Of a stretch of DNA of 64,000 nt, positions 56,399-63,416 are shown piece by piece. A model generated the notes under the pieces. That model was not told the origin of the DNA and ran no database searches. It was given only the letters and a program-made list of their open reading frames with translations. The DNA is taken from contig CALVZQ010000004.1 of NCBI GenBank assembly GCA_944372585.1, positions 92,660 through 156,659 of the forward strand, read 5' to 3'. Each line of letters opens with the position of its first letter. The stretch's first letter is position 1. Position numbers and translations under genes: made by a program. Source of the stretch: an uncultured Clostridia bacterium. GTDB taxonomy: Bacteria > Bacillota > Clostridia > Christensenellales > UBA1242.

Positions 56399-57728
56399 TT
56401 TTCACAGTGATTTTGAAGCAAGTTGGAACTTCAGCATCAACTCTGACTTTTTCGCTTATTGCCACCCCAGCGATGACATACACTTCATTTTCACAAGCGA
56501 GCACAGGAATGTAGTCTCTGAGTCTGACAGGAATTTTTTTGTCAATCAAAAATGATTTGAGTTTCTTAGTCCCTCCCCCAAACTTTTCAATGACGTCACC
56601 CTCTTCTCTGTATCTCCATCTTACTTCTTTCGGGACTTTTCTATAGTCAAAATAAAGAGCATCGCTCTCGTTCATATTGTCGGTTTTAACTCTCTTTACA
56701 GTGACCATTCCAAAGTTTGGAGCCTCAAACTCTTCACATTTCAGCGCTCTGTTCATTTTAGGCTTTTCAACATAGTTGTTTTCAAAGGTTAGATAATCAT
56801 ATTCTTTGCTTACGGTGATGTCATAAGGAAGTTTGATTTTTTTTCCATTTTCAAGGTTGACTGCAAGGTCTTTGATCATTTCGATATGTTTTCTTTCAAT
56901 GTCTTTCTTTGCACCAATAAGTGACAACGCTTTGAAAACAATACGACTGTAAATCGAACTGCTTCCATAAAAATAACTGCATGGCATTTGAACAATCTTG
57001 TCGTCAACAAGTAGTGCATTTGTGTTAAGCAGAGATTTGATATAATCATCATCGTCACTTACTGCACTTGCAAAGTTGTTGATTGCTTCGATGGCATTTG
57101 GCCATTTTTTGAGAATGTCTTTCATAATGACATTTCTCACATAATTTCTTGCGTAAGAAGTGTCAGTGTTGCTTTCGTCTTCAACATATTCAATGTTGTT
57201 CAATGAAGCATATTCATTGATTTCTTCTTTTGAAACTGGAAGCATCGGTCGGATGTAGATCTTATCTCTCACTGGTTCCATACCCCTCGCTCCAGAAACA
57301 CCACAACCTCTGAAAATATGCATCAAAATCGTTTCCGCTTGATCACTTTGATGATGTGCAAGAGCAACTTTGTCCACAATATCTTTTTTTACCAGCGCTT
57401 CAAAAACGCCATAGCGTCCTTCTCTTGCAGCGGTTTCAATGCTTATCTTCTTCTCTTTTGCAATTTTTGGAGCATCAATAGAAAATTTGTAAACTCTAAC
57501 TCCCATTTCTTTGCACTTTTGCATAACAAAACGCGCCTCATCAAAACTTGCTTCTCTGATGCCATGGTTGATGTGAATTGCAACAACCTCAATGTCAAGC
57601 AACTGTCTGTTTTCGTTCAAAAAATGCAACAGACACATTGAATCAATCCCTCCACTGACACCAACACCAATGACTTCTCCAGGTTTGATTAAATTGTGCT
57701 TTTTAACAAATTCTAATATCTTCTCCAT
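56394..57728 (-). CDS. tilS: tRNA(Ile)-lysidine synthase TilS
   Basis: Converts C34 of tRNA-Ile(CAU) to lysidine so that it reads AUA. The 444 residues have the PP-loop GVGVSGGIDSMCLLHFL near residue 22, AHHQSDQAETILMHIFRGCG near 127, GMEPVRDKIYIRPML near 151 and NTDTSYARNYVRNVIM near 188. The C-terminal TilS domains contain RWRYREEGDVIEKFGGGTKKLKSFLIDKKIP near 370. ATG at 57728 behind GAGGAAAAG is preferred to in-frame codons up to 57764. In Bacillus tilS follows spoIIE, and the same order is kept here. Confidence 0.95.
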   Translation of the reverse strand: MEKILEFVKKHNLIKPGEVIGVGVSGGIDSMCLLHFLNENRQLLDIEVVAIHINHGIREASFDEARFVMQKCKEMGVRVYKFSIDAPKIAKEKKISIETAAREGRYGVFEALVKKDIVDKVALAHHQSDQAETILMHIFRGCGVSGARGMEPVRDKIYIRPMLPVSKEEINEYASLNNIEYVEDESNTDTSYARNYVRNVIMKDILKKWPNAIEAINNFASAVSDDDDYIKSLLNTNALLVDDKIVQMPCSYFYGSSSIYSRIVFKALSLIGAKKDIERKHIEMIKDLAVNLENGKKIKLPYDITVSKEYDYLTFENNYVEKPKMNRALKCEEFEAPNFGMVTVKRVKTDNMNESDALYFDYRKVPKEVRWRYREEGDVIEKFGGGTKKLKSFLIDKKIPVRLRDYIPVLACENEVYVIAGVAISEKVRVDAEVPTCFKITVKK

Positions 57729-57793
57729 TTTCTTTTCCTCAATTTTCTTTAGCATAGTATACAAAAAAATTTCCCAAAAAACAATATGTTTTT

Positions 57794-57822
57794 CAAAAAA
57801 AATGCTTTTTTAAGGCATTTTT
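57794..57822 (-). terminator. Terminator of spoIIE
   Basis: On the minus strand AAAAATGC and GCATTTTT pair around CTTAAAAAA, followed by a long T-run. tilS downstream may depend on read-through or on a promoter in the remaining ~65 bases. Confidence 0.7.
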
Positions 57823-57852
57823 ATGATTTTTTTGCTTATTTTTTTGATATTT

Positions 57853-60147
57853 TTAAAAATTTAGAATTTTTATAGCAATCACAGTCATATCATCAACTGC
57901 GTAGCCATTGTTGCAAGCAAGCGCTCTTTCCAAAAGTTCGTCGGCAAATTCTTGTGGATTTTTTGTTTTTATTGTTTTGATACACTCCTTAAGTTCTTCA
58001 TCACTTTCAAAACTGTCACTTATTCCGTCTGAAATCAAAATGACAAAATCCTTCGCTTCTATGACATGCTTTTTGATAAGTGGTTTTGTTTCTTCAACAA
58101 TGCCCATTGGCAAGGCTCCTGCCTCAACCACTTGACACTGATCCTCATTCAAAATGTAAGATTTTGGTGATGCCATCTTGATGAAATCAACCAAACCATT
58201 CTTTTCGTCAACAATTGCAATATCTAGAGCACTGAAAATTTCTTCCTTGTGCAATGCCAAAAGTTTGTTGACAGTTGAAAGAATCAAATCATTGTCAAAT
58301 CCAGCTTTATAAAAGTTTTCCACCAAGTTTATTGAAAGTTCGCTTGTTTTCTCCGCCTTTTCTCCACTGCCCATTCCATCACTAATTGCAAACAAAATTT
58401 TTTCTCCATCAAGTTTGACAATGCTGTAGGTGTCACCACTCATTTTTGAACCATTTTTGGTTTTTTGAGAAACACCAAACAAACAATCATATTTTGGAGC
58501 GGTTCTTAAGTTTACAACAGTGTACCCAGGTCTTGAGCACGGATAACTTTCAAAAATAGCCATTTTGCTTCCACAAATCTTGCTGATCACATCAACAATT
58601 CTGGGCTTGTCGCTGTCACTATTTCTGACAACAACCGAAGCCATTTGTGTCCACACATCTTTTTCAAAGACAACCGCATCTATGCAAATGATGTTGTAAT
58701 AGGTCAGTTCGTCAAGAATTTTATTTTCTCTTGCTGTGTCAAATGAAATGTTTGATTCCACTTCTTTTGACAACCCGCCCATGATTTTTGAAACACCCAA
58801 AAGTTGTTCCGCAATGATCAACTTGCTCGTGTCCACATCATGAACCATACTCATATACTTTTTGTATTGCCCCGTCAATGTGTTGATACTCCCCAAAATT
58901 GCATTGGTTTGCTTGCATCTTGAAGTCAAATATGAAGGAATGTCCAGAAGGGTAGCTTTCCCTTTTTCAAAAGAAATGGTGATGAGTTCATCAAAAACCT
59001 GTTTGGTGCTTTCAGCAAAAGTTCTGTGACAATGATTTCGCTCTGGACAAAAAGAGCAAATTTTGTCTGTAATCTCTTGTTCAAGCAAAGTCTTTACTTC
59101 ATCAAGTGTCATTCCCTGTTTCAACATATTGCGATATATGATGTTCATCTCGTTGAAAATTTCAGACAAATTCCCAAGTCTCCTATGCAAAATCTCCCTG
59201 TTTCTATTGACAACATTTTTCATCGCAAGCCTATCCTTTGAGAGATTGAAGATGACGGCAATTTCACTGCACAAACTTTTTGGCAAACACAAAAACAGCA
59301 AACAAGAAATTGCAACAGGCAAAATCTCAACATAACCAAATGACAAATAAAGATTGAAATAATATCCTATGATGAGTTCCACACAAATGAGTGAAACAAC
59401 CATAAAAATTCTGTGACGTTTTTTGAAGAGCAAAACTGCCAACGCCCAAATGATGAATGGTGCAACAAAAATTGGATTGTTTGATGCTATAAGCGAACCA
59501 ATACCACCAATTGATGCAACAAGCAAAGTCAAAAGTGGGGTTGAACAAAAGGCAAAAACAAGCAAAACAAAACTCATAAACAATTTCAAAAAACTGAAGG
59601 ATTCGATGTTAAGCATCATAAGCCCACTGCAAATGGCTGCGATGATTGTGAAAAGAGAGACAATTTCAAGACTTGTCAATTTGTTTGTGAATCCGCGAAT
59701 GATTATCGCCTCAAAAACATTTATGCAGGCATACATAAACAAAACACCAAGCAAAACACTTACGCACGAAAGAATTGGAGAAAAACCTGAAATAACATCA
59801 AAAACAACATTCGCTGTCTGACTGAGAATGGCAAAAATCAAAAATTCCCATTTTCTCATATTTTTCTTGCACAAAATGTGAATAAAATATGGCACAATCA
59901 GACAAAAAATGCAAACCAGCATACAAATTGCAAATTCCATTGTCGGCTGATAAATCACTCCGGCGATTATGTAAGCAGGGACCAACAACCAAACTTTTTG
60001 ATTCGCCCAAGTGAGTGCAAAAAACATTCCAAAAGCAAATGGAAAAATCACATAATTTATACTTGCATTAAAAAGGACAAAAAACAATGCCAAAAATATG
60101 AAAAATTGAAGAAAAAACAATAAATATTTATTAATTTTTAAATTCAT
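57853..60147 (-). CDS. spoIIE: Stage II sporulation protein E (SpoIIE), PP2C phosphatase
   Basis: Membrane phosphatase that dephosphorylates SpoIIAA in the forespore and so activates sigma F; it also helps asymmetric septation. The 764 residues have about ten membrane segments (10-300), a central oligomerisation region with the cysteine-rich ICSFCPERNHCHRTF near 380, and the PP2C domain from ~555: FGVSQKTKNGSKMSGDTYS, LFAISDGMGSGEKAE near 608 with the metal aspartate, and ILISDGISDSFE near 705 with DDMTVIAIKI at the end. The start ATG at 60147 follows AGAGG. tilS follows, as in Bacillus. Confidence 0.96.
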   Translation of the reverse strand: MNLKINKYLLFFLQFFIFLALFFVLFNASINYVIFPFAFGMFFALTWANQKVWLLVPAYIIAGVIYQPTMEFAICMLVCIFCLIVPYFIHILCKKNMRKWEFLIFAILSQTANVVFDVISGFSPILSCVSVLLGVLFMYACINVFEAIIIRGFTNKLTSLEIVSLFTIIAAICSGLMMLNIESFSFLKLFMSFVLLVFAFCSTPLLTLLVASIGGIGSLIASNNPIFVAPFIIWALAVLLFKKRHRIFMVVSLICVELIIGYYFNLYLSFGYVEILPVAISCLLFLCLPKSLCSEIAVIFNLSKDRLAMKNVVNRNREILHRRLGNLSEIFNEMNIIYRNMLKQGMTLDEVKTLLEQEITDKICSFCPERNHCHRTFAESTKQVFDELITISFEKGKATLLDIPSYLTSRCKQTNAILGSINTLTGQYKKYMSMVHDVDTSKLIIAEQLLGVSKIMGGLSKEVESNISFDTARENKILDELTYYNIICIDAVVFEKDVWTQMASVVVRNSDSDKPRIVDVISKICGSKMAIFESYPCSRPGYTVVNLRTAPKYDCLFGVSQKTKNGSKMSGDTYSIVKLDGEKILFAISDGMGSGEKAEKTSELSINLVENFYKAGFDNDLILSTVNKLLALHKEEIFSALDIAIVDEKNGLVDFIKMASPKSYILNEDQCQVVEAGALPMGIVEETKPLIKKHVIEAKDFVILISDGISDSFESDEELKECIKTIKTKNPQEFADELLERALACNNGYAVDDMTVIAIKILNF

Positions 60148-60175
60148 CACAACCTCTTTTCTGATTTTAATTCTT

Positions 60176-60209
60176 CGTATACAATTTTGGAAAAGAGATT
60201 ATTGTCAAA
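60176..60209 (-). promoter_or_regulatory. spoIIE promoter with overlapping Spo0A-box
   Basis: Minus-strand TTGACA (60203-60208) and TATACG (60176-60181) are separated by 21 bases, too far for ordinary sigma A activity. The opposite strand over the -35 reads TGTCAAA (60203-60209), which fits the 0A-box TGTCRAA. B. subtilis spoIIE and spoIIG use just this layout. Confidence 0.65.
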
Positions 60210-60238
60210 ATTTAACTTTTAATGTTTGATTTTGACTG

Positions 60239-60928
60239 TTAAAACAAAAAATAAAGCAAAATTCCGCAAAGAACATTATAGCAAAAGTTTTGCATATATT
60301 CTTTGTCCTGCAAAAGAGCCTCCTCTTCTGGATTAGACAAAAACCCACATTCAATCAAAATACTTGGATTTTCTGTGCAGTTAAGAATGTAATAATCTCC
60401 CGTTTTTGCTGTTTTCTTGGCATATTCAACATTTTTGTTCAAAACCAACTGCACCTTATCAGCCAAAACCTGTCCACTCTCAGAACCGTCAGCATAAAAA
60501 ACTTGGGCTCCTCTTGTTTGAGAAGATTGATAACTGTTCATGTGAATGCTTACAACAATATCGGGATTGGTACCTTCAATAATTTGCCTGCGTTTCTCCA
60601 TTTCGCTTCGCTTTTTGTTGCTGGCAAAAGGAGAATAAAGTCCATTCATATCACTGCGTGTCAACACAACTTTAAAACCATATTGTTCACACAAATTTTT
60701 CAAAGCCAAAGAATACTGCAAATTCAAATAACTTTCTGTGACACCAGTTTCCTTTCCAACCGCCCCGCCATCTTTCCCGCCGTGCCCTGCATCAATGACA
60801 ATGGTATATAACGCTTTCGGCGAACTCGTCGCCCTAACCACATAGCAAACGCCAACCACCGAGCAAATCAAAATCACGCTTACCAAAATAACACACAATG
60901 TGCGTCTTTTTATTGTTAAGAATTTCAT
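60239..60928 (-). CDS. cwlD: N-acetylmuramoyl-L-alanine amidase CwlD
   Basis: Zinc amidase of the Amidase_3 family, needed to make muramic lactam in the spore cortex, the structure that SleB later recognises. The 229 residues have a signal anchor (LCVILVSVILICSVVGVCYVV, about 11-31), then VIDAGHGGKDGGAVG near 44 with the first zinc histidine, a glutamate in ESYLNLQ, VVSIHMNSYQSS near 125 and the catalytic glutamate in ILIECGFLSNPEEE near 190. No ribosome site is visible and no convincing -10 sits six bases away, so the start mechanism is unclear. Confidence 0.92.
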   Translation of the reverse strand: MKFLTIKRRTLCVILVSVILICSVVGVCYVVRATSSPKALYTIVIDAGHGGKDGGAVGKETGVTESYLNLQYSLALKNLCEQYGFKVVLTRSDMNGLYSPFASNKKRSEMEKRRQIIEGTNPDIVVSIHMNSYQSSQTRGAQVFYADGSESGQVLADKVQLVLNKNVEYAKKTAKTGDYYILNCTENPSILIECGFLSNPEEEALLQDKEYMQNFCYNVLCGILLYFLF

Positions 60929-60976
60929 ATAATAACATATTTTTATTCTTTACTTTTTATAACAAAAAAGAGGATA

Positions 60977-61753
60977 TTAATACCCCCAATTTTCTAACTT
61001 AAACCCTTTTGAATTTATTTCTCCATAATCACCATATAATTTAAAATGCACACTTTTCCCATTTAACCCAACAACAGAAAAATCTGATTTTAGAATATGG
61101 GCAAAATTATATTGTGTTTTCGCTATTTTATCATCAACGTACCAAACTATTTTATTAGAAATATCACTTTTAACTATTATGTTTCCAGAATAATTATCTA
61201 TTTCTATATTTAAAATTCTAGGTAATAAATCAATTGCATTTTTTAAATTTTCCAAATCATTTTCACTATAAGGGTTTGATATCTTTAATCTTGTTATATC
61301 TGGAATAGATATTTTTTCTCCACCAAATTTTGCTAGATCTAATTTCATTTTCCAAAAATAGATTTCATTTCTTTCATTGAATAAAATTTCAGCTTGTGTT
61401 AAATGAGCAGCAAATTCAAATTCATTACAATCATTAACTTGCATAAAATGCTTTTTTGCTTCTTCTTCAAATCCTAATCGTCTTGAATTTCTAAAATGTT
61501 TAACACCGTGACACCTACTGCAAATTGCGATTATATCCTTTAATGTTTGAGTTTTATTTTTAATATCAAATTCCCATTCTTCGTGAACATCAAGGTCATC
61601 ACTTTCATAACCACATATTTCGCATTTTCCATTTGCTCTTTTTAAAGCAAACTCTCTTAATATATTCCAATCTTTTTTAGGTAATATTATACTTAAATCA
61701 TTTTTCCAAGAACCTCGTGGAAGTAGCTCTATTGCAAGTTTTAATTCGTTCAT
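60977..61753 (-). CDS. HNH endonuclease domain protein
   Basis: A 258-residue protein with an N-terminal HNH zinc-finger nuclease-like module: NGKCEICGYESDDLDVHEEWEFD near residues 41-63 and DIIAICSRCHGVKHF near 75-89. The two CxxC pairs and the HEEW/HxxxKH histidines give the betabeta-alpha-metal fold. Residues 100-258 form a separate region (NEIYFWKMKLDLAKFGGEKI, NIEIDNYSGNIIVKSDIS) with no known domain. Start ATG at 61753 with AGGTAGGT lies seven bases after the CPCC-DUF4417 gene. It is last in an accessory operon, so a role with those genes is likely but unproven. Confidence 0.8.
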   Translation of the reverse strand: MNELKLAIELLPRGSWKNDLSIILPKKDWNILREFALKRANGKCEICGYESDDLDVHEEWEFDIKNKTQTLKDIIAICSRCHGVKHFRNSRRLGFEEEAKKHFMQVNDCNEFEFAAHLTQAEILFNERNEIYFWKMKLDLAKFGGEKISIPDITRLKISNPYSENDLENLKNAIDLLPRILNIEIDNYSGNIIVKSDISNKIVWYVDDKIAKTQYNFAHILKSDFSVVGLNGKSVHFKLYGDYGEINSKGFKLENWGY

Positions 61754-61760
61754 AACACAC

Positions 61761-62861
61761 CTACCTAGATGGATAAAATTCGCCAGCAAGATATTTTCTC
61801 ATAAATTCTTCCATTCCCATTTTAGCAATAAGTTCTTCTTTATTAAATGGACTAACAACTTTTATATTCCCTTTCATTTCTGGGAAAGCCTCTCCGTAAA
61901 TTATGACTGCAGAAGGCTTTATCACTTCAAGCATTTTATTGTAACTCTTTAAAATTTCTTGTTTGTATTGTTCTCTTCGATATGTTGATATTGCCACAAC
62001 AGAGCCCTCTTCAATCCCATCAAAGCAAAAATCATAACTTTCTTCTCCTGCACAACATACTGTTGGGATCACAATTTTTCCCATTTTTTGCCAAAAAGCC
62101 CCACACCACCTGTTTTTAAATGTGTTATATATTTGTACTGCTTTCGGCATATCCCAATATAAACTAAATTCAGGACTTAAAAGTGCATAATATTGATCTA
62201 GTTTTTCCATAGCTTTTTCTGGTTTATCAAATACACTTTCAAAGTTCCAATCATATGTGAAAAAATGAATAGTTTTATCTTTATTTTCTTCATCATTAGG
62301 TTTAGTTTTGATATATCCCCACAAGTCGATTTTATCTAGATCAATTTTTTGTTTTTTAATAATAGGCATGCCATACTTCCCAACCATTTTAAATTGATTT
62401 CTCACAAGTTTCTGCTTTTTATACGATTTTTCAAATTCATAATCGCTTTCCTCGTCATTACTTGTATTTGGCTTTTCCTGCTGTCTTTCTAATTCTCTTT
62501 TCCTCCTATTCTCTTCTACTTGTTGCATTTTTACATCATATTCAGGATCTATTGATCTAAAATATTCCAAGTTTGCTTCTTCAAAATTTTCTTTATAGAA
62601 ATTATCAGCCTTATCAAAGATATAAAATAACTCGTTTTGATGATTTTTTAATATATCTTCTTTATTTTCCTTCCAGAATTGTTTATATTGATTTAAACTC
62701 ATATCATTTGCTCCACCTGCAAAATTTGGTTCATCATTTTGAACAGCATCATCTTCCCAACCACAAACTTTACAAACTGCGTATTCGTGTTCAACTTCAC
62801 CTAACCCGCAGACTTTACATTTGCGAGGATATTTTAAATTATTATTGATTTTTTCGCTCAT
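61761..62861 (-). CDS. CPCC-type cysteine-rich domain fused to DUF4417
   Basis: A 366-residue fusion. Residues 13-60 form a CPCC-like zinc domain: KCKVCGLGEVEHEYAVCKVCGWEDD, followed by NEPNFAGGANDMSL in its typical form. A charged coiled region (70-170) comes next. The C-terminal 190 residues match DUF4417: VQIYNTFKNRWCGAFWQKMG near 245, IPTVCCAGEESYDFCFDGI near 265 and AVIIYGEAFPE near 320. CPCC domains are common in small immunity-like or accessory genes; DUF4417 is frequent in phages and mobile DNA. AAAGGAG precedes the ATG. It lies 12 bases after the toxin-like gene. Confidence 0.8.
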   Translation of the reverse strand: MSEKINNNLKYPRKCKVCGLGEVEHEYAVCKVCGWEDDAVQNDEPNFAGGANDMSLNQYKQFWKENKEDILKNHQNELFYIFDKADNFYKENFEEANLEYFRSIDPEYDVKMQQVEENRRKRELERQQEKPNTSNDEESDYEFEKSYKKQKLVRNQFKMVGKYGMPIIKKQKIDLDKIDLWGYIKTKPNDEENKDKTIHFFTYDWNFESVFDKPEKAMEKLDQYYALLSPEFSLYWDMPKAVQIYNTFKNRWCGAFWQKMGKIVIPTVCCAGEESYDFCFDGIEEGSVVAISTYRREQYKQEILKSYNKMLEVIKPSAVIIYGEAFPEMKGNIKVVSPFNKEELIAKMGMEEFMRKYLAGEFYPSR

Positions 62862-62873
62862 TTTATTCTCCTT

Positions 62874-63194
62874 TTATAACCATTCATATCCATATTTCAA
62901 AAATAAGTTCTCAAAGTATTTCCCATCGGATCTTGGTGGATAATATGTAATAATTTTGCCATCTCTAGAAACCATCATAAATTCATTTGTGCTTTCTCTA
63001 TATCGGTATATCGTTCCATCTTTATCAGTAAATTCTCGAATATTGAGATCTTTATCATTTAAAAACTCAACTGCCTTTTTTGAATATTTGTATGGGTATC
63101 CTTTTAAACCAAATTGCGAGGCGTGTTTAAAATGCTCAACTTCATTTTCAGGCGATGTCCAATATTTTGCATTCTCACTCGGTCCTTTTTCCAT
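62874..63194 (-). CDS. Small protein resembling polymorphic-toxin C-terminal domains
   Basis: A 106-residue protein. I see the pattern EHFKHASQFGLKGYPYKYSKKAVEFL, then FTDKDGTIYRYRESTNEFMMV and SRDGKIITYYPPRSDGKYF. The sequence HFxxHxxxFG...NEFxxxxxDGKIxTYYxP is what many RNase-type toxin tips of RHS/CDI proteins look like, but no catalytic set can be proved and it has no secretion part. A regulatory or phage role is possible. ATG at 63194 comes 13 bases after AGGAG; in between a two-codon frame, ATG ATA TAA, ends in TAATG over the start, suggesting re-initiation. First gene of the operon. Confidence 0.55.
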   Translation of the reverse strand: MEKGPSENAKYWTSPENEVEHFKHASQFGLKGYPYKYSKKAVEFLNDKDLNIREFTDKDGTIYRYRESTNEFMMVSRDGKIITYYPPRSDGKYFENLFLKYGYEWL

Positions 63195-63244
63195 TATATC
63201 ATCTTTTCTCCTTATTCTAATAAAAAATTTTCGACTTTTAACAA

Positions 63245-63277
63245 AAAAGTTTGTAAAGAATCTTCTCACAAACTTTT
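63245..63277 (-). terminator. Hairpin with T-run in the leader of the accessory operon
   Basis: AAAAGTTTGT (63245-63254 on the plus strand) pairs with ACAAACTTTT (63268-63277); on the minus strand TTTTTTG follows. Lying between promoter and first gene, it could be an attenuator. Confidence 0.5.
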
Positions 63278-63299
63278 ATAGAAAAATATTAAGCCAGAA

Positions 63300-63328
63300 A
63301 TTTTGCAAAATTCAAGTTTATATGTCAA
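63300..63328 (-). promoter_or_regulatory. Promoter of the toxin-like/CPCC-DUF4417/HNH operon
   Basis: Minus-strand consensus -35 TTGACA (63323-63328), 17 bases, and a weak -10 CAAAAT (63300-63305). Confidence 0.5.
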
Positions 63329-63380
63329 TATATTTTATACTGTCCTAACTTTGATAAAGTAAATTTAAAAGAAAATTAGT

Positions 63381-63409
63381 TTTAAAATGATAAATAAATC
63401 TGTTATAAT
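63381..63409 (+). promoter_or_regulatory. Promoter of the truncated right-edge gene, leaderless type
   Basis: Extended -10 TGTTATAAT (TATAAT 63404-63409), -35 TTTAAA (63381-63386) at 17 bases. ATG follows after seven bases, with no ribosome site. Confidence 0.6.
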
Positions 63410-63416
63410 CAAAAAT

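Noticed and set aside
60905-60960. Leaderless start for cwlD
   Set aside because: There is no ribosome site, but the bases at the right distance (ATATGT, TATGTT) are poor -10 elements and no -35 fits, so I did not add it to the leaderless set.
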